Origin: Pseudomonas fluorescens
GTDB taxonomy: Bacteria; Pseudomonadota; Gammaproteobacteria; Pseudomonadales; Pseudomonadaceae
Direction: 5' to 3'
Length of the DNA stretch: 64,000 bases
Assembly (NCBI RefSeq): GCF_018614655.1
Contig: NZ_JAGGOG010000004.1
Coordinates: 541,547 to 605,546, forward strand
Program-made: the position numbers and the translations under genes
Notes under the pieces: generated by a model
The model's input: the letters and a program-made list of their open reading frames with translations, nothing else
The model's database searches: none
What the model was told of the DNA's origin: nothing
In this document: positions 39,597 through 49,868 of the stretch, in pieces
Numbering within the stretch: position 1 is the first letter of the stretch
Layout: every line of letters begins with the position of its first letter

Positions 39597-40334
39597 ATGC
39601 CGCGATTGTCTCGTGCTGTTGCTCTGCTCGTACTGCTGTTGCTGGCCCAGATAGCGGCTGCAGACCGCTTGCGCCTGGTGGCGGATGGCTGGCCACCCTT
39701 CACCGATGCGACGCTGGTCAATGGCGGCCTGGCTACGGATATTGTCAGCACTGCACTGGCCCGTGCGGGCTACCCCAGCGATTTTGAACAGGTGCCTTGG
39801 GCGCGGGCGCTGATGGGCGTGGGTGATGGGCGTTATGACGTGCTGGTCAACGCCTGGTACGACGAGGCCCGTACTCATCTGGGGCAGTTTTCCGGTGAGT
39901 ACCTGCTGAACCGGGTACGGTTTATCAAGCGCCGGGATGACCCCATCGAGTTCCAGAACCTGCAGCAACTGCACGAATACCCCGTCGCGGTGGTACGCGG
40001 CTACGCCTACTCGGCGGCATTCGACAGCGACACGCAGCTACAGAAGGTGCCTGTGCATAACTTCGCCATGGCCGTGCGGATGCTGGCGGTCAAGCGTGTG
40101 CGGTTAACGGTGGAAGATGAGTTTGTCGCCCGTTACTACCTGGCCCGAGAATCACCCAGGGTGCGCAACGCGGTGGAGTTCCTGCCAACACCGTTGAGTG
40201 AAAACAGCCTGCATATCCTGGTCAGCCTGAAAAACCCGCAGCATGAACAGATCGTCGCCGGCTTTGATCGAGAGATTGCCAAGATGAAAGCGGATGGCAG
40301 TTATGCGCGGTTGATGAAGCAGCACGGGATGTAG
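39597..40334 (+). CDS. Periplasmic substrate-binding protein, SBP_bac_3 family
   Basis: The 245-residue protein has a signal peptide (MPRLSRAVALLVLLLLAQIAAA) and begins the mature part with LRLVADGWPPFTDATLVNGG. This kind of orphan binding protein in pseudomonads resembles the one at 11735, with VPWARALMGVGDGRYDVLVN in place of FLPWKRCLAMLEQGQADGAL. No transport partners are adjacent. A role in uptake or sensing of polar amino acids or similar compounds is inferred only from the family. Confidence 0.88.
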   Translation: MPRLSRAVALLVLLLLAQIAAADRLRLVADGWPPFTDATLVNGGLATDIVSTALARAGYPSDFEQVPWARALMGVGDGRYDVLVNAWYDEARTHLGQFSGEYLLNRVRFIKRRDDPIEFQNLQQLHEYPVAVVRGYAYSAAFDSDTQLQKVPVHNFAMAVRMLAVKRVRLTVEDEFVARYYLARESPRVRNAVEFLPTPLSENSLHILVSLKNPQHEQIVAGFDREIAKMKADGSYARLMKQHGM

Positions 40335-40350
40335 CGAGGTGAAGCCACAC

Positions 40351-40468
40351 CGTAGCAGCTGTCGAGCTTTAGCGAGGCTGCGTCAAGCACGACTCGGTGC
40401 TATGTGCGACTGATCTGGTAGCGGGTGCGTGTCCTGCGTAGCCTCGCTGGCGCTCGATAACTGCTACG
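40351..40468. repeat. Divergent family-B-like palindrome
   Basis: CGTAGCAGCTGTCGAGCTTT followed by AGCGAGGCTGCG (from 40351) is mirrored by CGTAGCCTCGCTGGCGCTCG followed by ATAACTGCTACG (to 40468). Arms are imperfect. It occupies most of the gap between the binding-protein gene and convergent yccS. Confidence 0.75.
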
Positions 40469-40480
40469 CCAGCTTGGAGA

Positions 40481-42664
40481 TCAAGTCGCGCTGCTGTCCT
40501 TGATCAAGTGCGCGGCCAACGTCCGTAGCGGCCCTAACTGCCGGCAAATCAGTGCCAACTGCGTTTGCACCAGCCGCTGTCCTTCATCGATTTCATCCGG
40601 CATTTGCTCCAGTTCAACCGCCAATGCTTCCTCGGCATCACTCTGGATGGTGATGGGTTGTTTGCTGGCCAGGCCGGTGGCGATTTCGTCGATGCTCAGC
40701 GCCAGGGTGTTGCCGGCGCCTTCGATCAGGTGTTCGCGTACTTCGGCCGGTAGAGGGGTTTCGCGGTGGGCGCCGAGCCCCGACAGGTAGCTGAGCAAGG
40801 TGTGGGACAACACCAGGAAACGGAAGCCCACATCGGCTTCCTTCCGGAAATGTCCCGGCTCCATCAGCATATTGGCCAGGGTGGTGGACAGTGCGGCGTC
40901 GGCGTTGTGCGCATTGCGGCGGGCCAGGCGGTAAGCCAGGTCGTCGCTTTTGCCGGCGGCGTACTGCTGCATGATTTGCCGCAGGTAGATGCTGTTGCAG
41001 GTCAGGGTATTGGCCAGCACCTTGTTCAGGCGACGGCCCTGCCAGTCCGGCAGGAACAGGAACACCGCCAGCCCGGCGATCAGGCTGCCCAGCAGGGTAT
41101 CGAACAACCGTGGCAGGAACAGCCCGTAGCCATCGCCCACCTGGTTGAAGCAGAACAGGATCATCAACGTGATAGCGGCGGTCGCCAGGGTGTAGCGCGT
41201 GGTGCGGTTGATAAAGAACACCAGGCCGGCGGCGATGGCGAACATTGACTGAATCAAGGGGCTGGGAAACAAATCAAACAGCACCCACGCCACGGTCAGA
41301 CCGATGGCCGTGCCGATGATCCGCTGTCCAAGCTTGCGTCGAGTGGCGCCATAGCTCGGTTGGCAGACGAACAGCGTGGTGAGGATGATCCAGTAGCCCT
41401 GGGATGGGTGGATCAAGTGCACCATGCCGTAGCCGATACTCAGTGCCAGGGGCAGGCGCAGGGCATGTCGGAACAGCAAGGATGTCGGCGTCAGCTGAGT
41501 GCGCAGGCGTGTCCACATTTCCTTGAGGTTGCGGGGCGCGCGGTCCAGCAGGCTGCTGTCGGTGGCATCGGCCAGGTTGTCGGGGTTGCTGGCGTCGCCG
41601 AGCAGCCGGTCCAGGGTCGACAGGTTGGCCGCCAGCGCGCGCAAGGAACGCAGCAAGCCGCGCCAGGCCGGATTACTCTGGATACGCAGGTGCTCCAGGG
41701 AGGCATTGAGGTCGCCGAGGGCCTCGGCGAAGCTGTCGTCATAGACGAAGGGCTGGCGCATCTGGATCGATTCGGCAAGGGTCTGGCAGGCCTTGCCTTG
41801 TTGGCGCAGCAGGCGTTGGCAGCGGAACAGCACGTCGCTGTGGAAGAAGGCCTCGGCCAGGGCGTTGTAAGGGTAGTGGGAGGAACTGGCGCGCTCGTGG
41901 ATGTCCTGGGCCAGGAAGTACAGCTTGAGGTAACGGCTGACCTTGGACCCCGGCCGGCCATTGCCGACCCGGTGCAGGATGATTTCCTTGGCGGCGTTCA
42001 GGGCCGCGACCACTCGGCCATTTTGTTGGGCCAGTTCCAGGCGTCGAGCCTCTACATCCAGCTGACGGATCGGTTCGAACAGTGACGCCTTGAGCTTGAG
42101 GTAGCGCCCCAATTCACGAAACAGCCGCGCCAGGCTCTGTTGCACCGGCTGGTTGGAAAACAGCGCCTGCCACAACACCGAGAGCACGCCATACCAGGCT
42201 GCACCGGCCACCAGCAGCAACGGCTCGTGCCAGAACTCCGTGACCGTTCCGCCGCGCTGGTCCACACCGATCATGGTGTAGACCGAGAGAATCAGCGTGG
42301 CTGAGGCGATCGCTCCATAGCGTTCACCCAGGGCCCCGAGCATGGTCAGGCTGAAACTGGCCAGGGCCAGGGCAATGGCGAAGATCCAGGGGTAAGGGAA
42401 GAGTAATTCGACCGACAGCGCCGCAACGCTGAAGCACACCAACGTCACTGCCAGGGCATTGAGACGGCCTTGCCAGCTGTCATCGGTCTCGGCCAGGGCG
42501 CTGGCGATAATCCCCAGGAACAGCGGGATCAGCAGCGCCATTTCATCCTGATACCAGCACAGCGCCATGCTGCCGGTGAGGGCGATGAATACCCGTACGC
42601 TGTAGCTGAACTTATCCAGCGCCCAAAGGCGCCGCATGGATTGGCGGAACGAGGTCGATGACAT
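40481..42664 (-). CDS. yccS: YccS/FUSC family inner membrane protein
   Basis: The 727-residue protein has two clusters of transmembrane helices (about residues 20-150 and 400-520) around a soluble helical domain, the FUSC/YccS layout. The second cluster contains LPLALSIGYGMVHLIHPSQG and YWIILTTLFVCQPSYGATRR, a recognisable FUSC signature. Related proteins include aromatic acid efflux components, but YccS itself is uncharacterised. The start MSSTSFRQSMRRLWAL is the only good ATG. Confidence 0.9.
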   Translation of the reverse strand: MSSTSFRQSMRRLWALDKFSYSVRVFIALTGSMALCWYQDEMALLIPLFLGIIASALAETDDSWQGRLNALAVTLVCFSVAALSVELLFPYPWIFAIALALASFSLTMLGALGERYGAIASATLILSVYTMIGVDQRGGTVTEFWHEPLLLVAGAAWYGVLSVLWQALFSNQPVQQSLARLFRELGRYLKLKASLFEPIRQLDVEARRLELAQQNGRVVAALNAAKEIILHRVGNGRPGSKVSRYLKLYFLAQDIHERASSSHYPYNALAEAFFHSDVLFRCQRLLRQQGKACQTLAESIQMRQPFVYDDSFAEALGDLNASLEHLRIQSNPAWRGLLRSLRALAANLSTLDRLLGDASNPDNLADATDSSLLDRAPRNLKEMWTRLRTQLTPTSLLFRHALRLPLALSIGYGMVHLIHPSQGYWIILTTLFVCQPSYGATRRKLGQRIIGTAIGLTVAWVLFDLFPSPLIQSMFAIAAGLVFFINRTTRYTLATAAITLMILFCFNQVGDGYGLFLPRLFDTLLGSLIAGLAVFLFLPDWQGRRLNKVLANTLTCNSIYLRQIMQQYAAGKSDDLAYRLARRNAHNADAALSTTLANMLMEPGHFRKEADVGFRFLVLSHTLLSYLSGLGAHRETPLPAEVREHLIEGAGNTLALSIDEIATGLASKQPITIQSDAEEALAVELEQMPDEIDEGQRLVQTQLALICRQLGPLRTLAAHLIKDSSAT

Positions 42665-42791
42665 GAAGTCTGGGGTCTTCCGGGACGATGTCGCTAAATT
42701 GAGCCAGTAATGACGCTACGGCAAGCGTGGCGATCACATCGGACAGCAAAATTTGTTCCGGAGTTGCCAATTCTCAAAGTGGAATGCCATC

Positions 42792-42983
42792 AAATGTGGG
42801 AGCTTGGGATGGAGGTTGTAGCCGCTGCCGAGGCACGAGGCTGCGATGGGTTTGGTGCGGCATTCCGACGAAGCGGCCCCCCAAGGGCGGTCCTGCGGAC
42901 ACGCATCGCAGCCTCGTGCCTCGGCAGCGGCTACAACCGCTTTCGCGAGCAAGTCGAATCGTCGCACCGCTGCTCCCACATTT
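42792..42983. repeat. Composite palindrome: family-B core inside family-A-type arms
   Basis: The core 42816-42936 has arms TTGTAGCCGCTGCCGAGGCA and TGCCTCGGCAGCGGCTACAA. The outer part has AAATGTGGGAGC on the left and CGCGAGCAAGTCGAATCGTC ... GCTCCCACATTTT on the right, the variant family-A arm also seen at 44217-44339. It fills most of the 333-base gap 42665-42997; I see no gene there. Confidence 0.88.
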
Positions 42984-42997
42984 TTTACTGTGTTGTG

Positions 42998-44176
42998 TCA
43001 GGCGTATTGCGCGGCAGCGTAGCCCGAAGCCCAGGCCCACTGGAAGTTGAACCCGCCCAGGTGACCGGTCACATCCAGCACTTCGCCAATGAAATACAGC
43101 CCCGGGCTTTTCAGCGACTCCATGGTCTTGGACGACACTTCCCGCGTGTCCACGCCACCCAGGGTCACTTCCGCGGTGCGATAACCTTCGGTCCCCGCCG
43201 GCACCAACTGCCAGCTCCCCAGCTTATTGGCGATGTCCGCCACTTCGGCGTGGGTGTACTGCTTCATTGGCTTGGACTCAAACCACTGCTCGGCCAACAG
43301 GTTGGCCATCTTCTTGGTGAAGATCTCACCCAGCAGGGTTTTCAGCTCGCTGTTGGGGCGCTCGGCCTGTTGCTGTTGCAGCCAGGTGTGGGCGTCGTGG
43401 TCGGGCAGCAGGTTGATTTCAACGGTGTCGCCGGGTTCCCAGTACGAGGAGATCTGCAAGATCGCCGGCCCGCTCAGGCCACGATGGGTAAACAGGATGT
43501 TCTCGCGAAAGCTCTGGTCGTTGCAGCTCACCAGGCAATCCACCGAAGTACCGGACAGCTCGCCGCACAGCGCCTTGAGTTGATCGGTGATGGTGAACGG
43601 CACCAGGCCTGCGCGGGTCGGCAGCAACTCATGGCCGAACTGTTTGGCCACCTGGTAACCGAAGCCGGTGGCACCCAGCGTCGGGATCGACAACCCGCCA
43701 GTGGCAATCACCAGGGATTCGCAGCGCAGCTCGCCCAGGGTGGTCTGCAAGTGATAACCGGTTTCAAGCTTGGCAATCTCCTGGACCGAGGTGTCCAGGT
43801 GCAGGCTGACGCCGACCTGGATGCACTCGTCCAGCAGCATGCCGAGGATGTCGCTGGATTTGTTATCGCAGAACAACTGGCCGAGTTTCTTCTCGTGGTA
43901 CGGCACGCCGTGCTTGGCCACCAGCCCGATGAAATCCCACTGGGTGTAGCGCGCCAGGGCGGATTTGCAGAAGTGTGCGTTGTGGGAGAGAAAGTTCGCC
44001 GGCTCGGTGTACATGTTGGTGAAATTGCAGCGGCCACCGCCGGACATCAGGATCTTTTTGCCGGCCTTGTTCGCATGGTCGATCAACATCACCTTGCGCC
44101 CACGCCCGGCAGCGGTCAGTGCGCACATCAAACCTGCGGCGCCAGCGCCAATGATCACAACTTCGGTAGAGCGCAA
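42998..44176 (-). CDS. BaiN/HI0933-type NAD(P)/FAD flavoprotein
   Basis: The 392-residue protein has the FAD motif VVIIGAGAAGLMCALTAAGR, then KKILMSGGGRCNFTN, typical of the HI0933/YhiN family, and a C-terminal GGFNFQWAWASGYAAAQ. The family includes a bile-acid reductase in gut bacteria, but most members have no known substrate. It starts with TTG at 44176, which has GAGGA 7 bases upstream; no in-frame ATG is nearby. Confidence 0.9.
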   Translation of the reverse strand: MRSTEVVIIGAGAAGLMCALTAAGRGRKVMLIDHANKAGKKILMSGGGRCNFTNMYTEPANFLSHNAHFCKSALARYTQWDFIGLVAKHGVPYHEKKLGQLFCDNKSSDILGMLLDECIQVGVSLHLDTSVQEIAKLETGYHLQTTLGELRCESLVIATGGLSIPTLGATGFGYQVAKQFGHELLPTRAGLVPFTITDQLKALCGELSGTSVDCLVSCNDQSFRENILFTHRGLSGPAILQISSYWEPGDTVEINLLPDHDAHTWLQQQQAERPNSELKTLLGEIFTKKMANLLAEQWFESKPMKQYTHAEVADIANKLGSWQLVPAGTEGYRTAEVTLGGVDTREVSSKTMESLKSPGLYFIGEVLDVTGHLGGFNFQWAWASGYAAAQYA

Positions 44177-44216
44177 AACGGTGTCCTCACACAGTATCTG
44201 ATTTGGAATGCAGTCA

Positions 44217-44339
44217 AATGTGGGAGCGGCGGTGCGACGACTCGACTTGCTCGCGAATGCTGTGTTTCAGTCACTGTTATGTCGACTGATCCACCGCATT
44301 CGCGAGCAAGTCGAGTCGTCGCACCGCCGCTCCCACATT
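44217..44339. repeat. Family-A REP pair, variant with an extra segment in both arms
   Basis: The arm reads AATGTGGGAGCGGCGGTGCG then ACGACTCGACTTGCTCGCGA. Relative to the common form, about 15 bases (CGGTGCGACGACTCGA) are added inside each arm. The outer 44 bases of each arm are perfectly complementary. It lies between the flavoprotein gene and dbpA. Confidence 0.92.
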
Positions 44340-44363
44340 AGATCTCCATCAATCGGGAGATCT

Positions 44364-45749
<1,386 letters not shown>

Positions 45750-45855
45750 GGGACTGGCCTGCAAAACAAAATGTCGCGCAGTGTACCAGCCTCAAGGGAT
45801 TTTCCCTGCACGTTCCAGACGAGAAGTCCTGTGTGGCGCAGGTTTTTCCTACCTT

Positions 45856-47283
45856 TCAGTGTTCTATGTCGTGCTCGCGGTTGACCACTCGTCGGCCATC
45901 AGCAGGTGATAGCTGCAAAAAGATCGCCGCCGCCAGCATCGCCATGATGCCCACCGTGAGAAAGGTCAACTGGAACGCGCCGAGTACCGTACTGACGCCA
46001 TCGTTGCCCACTTCGGCGGTAAAACCTCCCAGCAGCGCACCGGCACAGGCTACGCCGAGGCTCAGGGACAGTTGCGCCACCACCGATAGCAGGCTGTTGC
46101 CGCTGCTGGCCTGGGCATCGTCGAGGTCGATCAGGGTCACGGTGTTCATGGCGGTGAATTGCAGGGAGTTGATTGCCCCCAGAACGGCCAGCATGGCCAA
46201 CAGCAGAGGGTAGGGCGTGTGTTCGCTGACCAGGCCCATGCTCGCCAGCATGATCCCGAGGAGCAACGTGTTGCCGGTCAGGACAATACGATAGCCCAGA
46301 CGCTCGATCAGCGGCCGGGCGATGGATTTGGCAAACATTGCTGCCGCCGCGAGGGGCAGCATGCTCATCCCGGCTTCGGACGGCGAGTAGCCCAAGGCAA
46401 TCTGTAGCAGCAGCGGTACCAGGAATGGCAGAGCGCCGCTGCCCAGGCGGGCGAACAGGTTACCGAGGATGCCCACGGCGAAGGTCCGGGTCTTGAACAG
46501 CACAGGGGAAAACAGCGGGTTATCGATATGCCCGGCCCGCAGCCAATAAGCCGCCAGGCACGCCAGGCCGCCGAACAGCAGCAACATCACCCGCAGATGC
46601 GGCAGGTGCAACTCGCCCAGGCCTTCCATGGCGATGGTGATCAACACCATCGCCGCACCAAACAGCAGGAACCCCACGCTGTCGAAGCGCGTGCGTTCGC
46701 TGCCCCGCAGGTCCGGGATGAATTTCCATACGGCGTAGCAGCCGATCATGCCCACCGGCAGGTTGATCAGGAAAATCCAGTGCCAGGTCAGGTACTGCAC
46801 CATCCAACCGCCCATGGTCGGGCCGAGCAACGGGCCGAGCAGGCCGGGAATGGTGATGAAGCCCATGATGCGCACCAGCTCCGAGCGCGGGTAGGCGCGC
46901 AGCACCACCAGCCTTCCGACCGGCAACATCAGCGCGCCGCCGAGGCCCTGGATCACTCGCGCGCCCACCAGCATGGTCAAGGTGCTGGACAGGGCGCACA
47001 GCAACGAACCAATACTGAACAGCATGATCGCGCCGAAGAAGATTTTCTTGGTGCCGAAGCGGTCGGCGACCCAGCCTGAGGCCGGGATCAGCAACGCTAC
47101 GGTGAGCATGTAGGCGATCACTACGCCTTGCATGCGCAGCGGGTCTTCCGCCAGGTCCCGGGCCATGGCCGGCAGTGCCGTGTTGAGGATCGTCCCATCC
47201 AGCGATTGCATGAAGAAGGCAATCGCTACCACCCAGGGTAGCCAGCGGGCGGTCTTGGCATCGAGCGGGACGCGATTCGGCAT
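45856..47283 (-). CDS. MFS multidrug exporter, DHA2 family (MdtD-like)
   Basis: The 475-residue protein has 14 predicted transmembrane segments with FFMQSLDGTILNTALPAMAR in the first, GWVADRFGTKKIFFGAIMLF in the first cytosolic loop and LGPTMGGWMVQYLTWHWIF in the fifth (motif C region). It resembles MdtD-type drug exporters. No RND or membrane fusion partner gene is adjacent. It is followed upstream by the RhlA-like gene on the same strand with about 36 bases between, so co-transcription is possible. Confidence 0.9.
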   Translation of the reverse strand: MPNRVPLDAKTARWLPWVVAIAFFMQSLDGTILNTALPAMARDLAEDPLRMQGVVIAYMLTVALLIPASGWVADRFGTKKIFFGAIMLFSIGSLLCALSSTLTMLVGARVIQGLGGALMLPVGRLVVLRAYPRSELVRIMGFITIPGLLGPLLGPTMGGWMVQYLTWHWIFLINLPVGMIGCYAVWKFIPDLRGSERTRFDSVGFLLFGAAMVLITIAMEGLGELHLPHLRVMLLLFGGLACLAAYWLRAGHIDNPLFSPVLFKTRTFAVGILGNLFARLGSGALPFLVPLLLQIALGYSPSEAGMSMLPLAAAAMFAKSIARPLIERLGYRIVLTGNTLLLGIMLASMGLVSEHTPYPLLLAMLAVLGAINSLQFTAMNTVTLIDLDDAQASSGNSLLSVVAQLSLSLGVACAGALLGGFTAEVGNDGVSTVLGAFQLTFLTVGIMAMLAAAIFLQLSPADGRRVVNREHDIEH

Positions 47284-47319
47284 TGAGAACCCTTTTGTTA
47301 GCAGGCTATGTAGTGCCGA

Positions 47320-48210
47320 TTATGCGCTATCGCTTGCCCTTTTTCCCACTGGCGGTTCGTCTATATCTGACAGCGATACTTCCTTGCCCAACAGGAAGCC
47401 GAGCAGCGCCTGATGCACGGACAGGGCGGCTTCGCGGGACTCCAGGTCGAGCAAGTGACCGGTATGTTCGGCGGTGGCAAAACTGCTGCGGCCGACATAC
47501 TGCTTGAACAACTGCGCCTCGTTCGCCGGGGTGTATTCGTCCAGCGTGCCGTTGAGAAAGTGCACCGGTGTTTCGATCTGGCGCAGTTGCGGCAGGTAGT
47601 TGCCATCCCCCAATTGCAGCACTTGGTGGATGTGAAAACGTGCCTGACGGTATTCGGTGGTGGCCATGTTCGACAGGTGATGGTGATTGTTGCGCTTGAG
47701 CCTGGGGGACAAGTATTTGCCCACGGTCTCGTTGAGCAGATGGCCGACGGCAGATTTATCATCGGCCTCGATCAGCACCCGAACCCGTTCCACGTATTCG
47801 AGCATCGCCTGGTTCAGGTTGGGCGCCAACGCCATCACCACCGAGCTTTCGATAGACGGCGGATTGCGCGCCAGGGTCAGCAGTGTGCAGATGCCGCCCC
47901 AAGAGGCAGACACCAAGTGGTTGACCTGAAAACGCTCCACCAGTGCGCGGAGGATTTCCACTTCGTCGTCCTTGGTCACCAGGTCCAGGTCGGTGTTGTA
48001 GGGGCGTGAATAACCGGAAAACGGCAGGTCGAACATCAGCACATTGAAGTGCTCCGCCAGGCATTTGCTGGTGCGCGCAAACGAGCGGGTGGTGGACAGT
48101 GCGCCATTGACCAACAGCACGGTTTTCTTTTCCGGGTGGTTACCCAGCTGCTCTACGTGAACGTTGTAGTGCTTGAACAGCTTTTCAATGACAAAACTTC
48201 CATGGTTCAT
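47320..48210 (-). CDS. RhlA-like 3-(3-hydroxyalkanoyloxy)alkanoate synthase
   Basis: The 296-residue alpha/beta hydrolase-fold protein has [72 protein letters not shown] with the Ser nucleophile, and [19 protein letters not shown]. These blocks match P. aeruginosa RhlA better than PhaG, as I recall both. RhlA joins two 3-hydroxyacyl-ACP units into the lipid part of rhamnolipids. No rhlB or rhlIR is near, so the product would be the HAA surfactant itself. ATG 48210 has GGAG 7 bases upstream. PhaG-type transacylase remains the main alternative. Confidence 0.82.
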   Translation of the reverse strand: MNHGSFVIEKLFKHYNVHVEQLGNHPEKKTVLLVNGALSTTRSFARTSKCLAEHFNVLMFDLPFSGYSRPYNTDLDLVTKDDEVEILRALVERFQVNHLVSASWGGICTLLTLARNPPSIESSVVMALAPNLNQAMLEYVERVRVLIEADDKSAVGHLLNETVGKYLSPRLKRNNHHHLSNMATTEYRQARFHIHQVLQLGDGNYLPQLRQIETPVHFLNGTLDEYTPANEAQLFKQYVGRSSFATAEHTGHLLDLESREAALSVHQALLGFLLGKEVSLSDIDEPPVGKRASDSA

Positions 48211-48430
48211 GTCAACGCTCCAGCTTGCCCTTTCCCGGGCAAGGTCATGCTTCACTTGGGGACAAGTGGGTTGAGGACGGCGGAGTAGGTGTTTGAGTTA
48301 TTTTTACCGCGCAGGCGTGGCTAGAAGCCACCAACCTTTATAACGAGGATTTTGGAACGCGACAACTGGCCAAGTGGCCAGCTGTCTAGGGCGGGGGTTG
48401 TAGCGGTCTGGAGGCGCGTGCGATTCAAAA

Positions 48431-48520
48431 TGTGGGAGCGGGCTTGCTCGCGAATGCGGTGTGTCAGCCACCCAATAAGTTGACTGACACACCGCATTCG
48501 CGAGCAAGCCCGCTCCCACA
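48431..48520. repeat. Family-A REP pair
   Basis: Arms TGTGGGAGCGGGCTTGCTCG... (48431-48470) and the complement (48481-48520) match apart from one base near the loop. It lies in the gap 48211-48551 between the RhlA-like gene and the TldE-like gene. The rest of that gap holds a short GGCCAAGTGGCC palindrome (about 48370-48381) and no gene. Confidence 0.93.
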
Positions 48521-48551
48521 CAAGCCCTTCCCTACGTGGATTTGTCGGTGT

Positions 48552-49868
48552 CTAAAGGGTCAGGGTCAACCGTTTTACCAGTGCACCCGGCAATAGATTC
48601 GAGGAGGTATTGCGCTGGCTATAAGTACTGGCCGACAGCAGCAACTCTCGCTCGGCGGTCAATGCTTCCAGCTGCGAACCCAACAGGTTATAGACGCTGT
48701 CATCAAAGCGCATGGTGCTCACGGGTGCCTTGATCTCGCCGTCTTCCACCCAGAACGTCGCGAAGCGGGTCATGCCGGTCAGGCGTGCGGCCGGCTGGTC
48801 GGAGTAGTTCAGGTACCACAGGTTACTGATGTACAGGCCGGTGCCCAATTGCTTGAGGATATCGGCCTGGGCCAGGTTGCCTGCGGCCATTTGCAGGGCG
48901 GTGGGGGTTTCGTCGCTTTGCGCACCGTTGGTGCTCAAGCCGTATTCGGCGGCGCTGCGGGAGTTGACCAGGCGCTCATCGGCCTTGCCTGCACTGATCA
49001 GTTTCACATCGCTGCGCGGGTAACCATCACGAGAGAACGCCGGGCTGAGGGAGCCGTTGACCTGTTCGTCCATGGACACCCACGAGCTGAGTGCCTGATC
49101 ACCCGCATACAACCGTTGTAGCGGGCTGCCTTTGCTGGCGATGGCCTGGGCCGAAAAACCGCCCCAGGTCAGCATACCGACGATTTCTTCCAGCGCCGCC
49201 GGGGCCAGGTAGGCGCGGTATTGGCCGGGTGCCAGTGGGTGCAACGGTCGGCCGAGAAACTCAAGCTGCTCACGGGCCTGCTGGAATCGGCGGGCAAACG
49301 TCGTGCTGTCCCAGTCGTTGCCGGCGTAGCTGGCTTTTACCGCTTCGCCATTGGCATGGAACAGGCTGAAATCGAAATTGAAGCTGTTAGCCTGATGCCA
49401 GCCAAAGGCGCCGTTCGAGCTGGCAAAACCACGACTGATGGGACCGGCTGCATAAAAGCCGACCAGATCGATGCCCTGTGCGGCCTGGCTGATTTCTTCG
49501 AGAACCTGGGCCAGTTCCGGCAGCGGCCGGTCCTGTTCGTCCTTGCTTTGCCAGGCGTTGTGGTTGAGCAGCAGATACGGATCCTGAGGCAGCAACGGCA
49601 AGGTTTCCCGCAGTTGTTGCAGGCCATCGGCCAAGCGCTGGCGGTCCAGTGCAGGTTCGCCAGCCAAGGTAATGCCAAGGTCGGCGTGCCGACCGTCATG
49701 GATCAGTTTCAAATTCAGGCTGGCCTGTTGCACGTGGCCGGCCTGGCGCACCTGGGCGTGATTGAAGCGCACAAACTCGGACGATTCAGCCGCGTAACCG
49801 AGGTGGAACTGTTCTGTTTCGGTGACGGCTTGTTTGAGCCAGTCCACCAGAGCCTTGAACATATTCAT
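48552..49868 (-). CDS. TldE/PmbA-like metallopeptidase subunit, divergent paralogue
   Basis: The 438-residue protein has the PmbA/TldD fold, recognisable in the C-terminal half (ISNLWYLNYSDQPAARLTGMTRFATFWVE), with no zinc motif, as expected for TldE. TldD-TldE heterodimers degrade unfolded peptides and mature microcin or PQQ-like peptides. Its start overlaps the stop of the TldD-like gene (ATGA), so the two are translated together. The sequence differs clearly from the housekeeping PmbA, which suggests a specialised pair. Confidence 0.85.
   Translation of the reverse strand: MNMFKALVDWLKQAVTETEQFHLGYAAESSEFVRFNHAQVRQAGHVQQASLNLKLIHDGRHADLGITLAGEPALDRQRLADGLQQLRETLPLLPQDPYLLLNHNAWQSKDEQDRPLPELAQVLEEISQAAQGIDLVGFYAAGPISRGFASSNGAFGWHQANSFNFDFSLFHANGEAVKASYAGNDWDSTTFARRFQQAREQLEFLGRPLHPLAPGQYRAYLAPAALEEIVGMLTWGGFSAQAIASKGSPLQRLYAGDQALSSWVSMDEQVNGSLSPAFSRDGYPRSDVKLISAGKADERLVNSRSAAEYGLSTNGAQSDETPTALQMAAGNLAQADILKQLGTGLYISNLWYLNYSDQPAARLTGMTRFATFWVEDGEIKAPVSTMRFDDSVYNLLGSQLEALTAERELLLSASTYSQRNTSSNLLPGALVKRLTLTL

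Noticed and set aside
48366..48385. Short palindrome CTGGCCAAGTGGCCAG
   Set aside because: It is brief and isolated with no clear link to a promoter, so no function is claimed.
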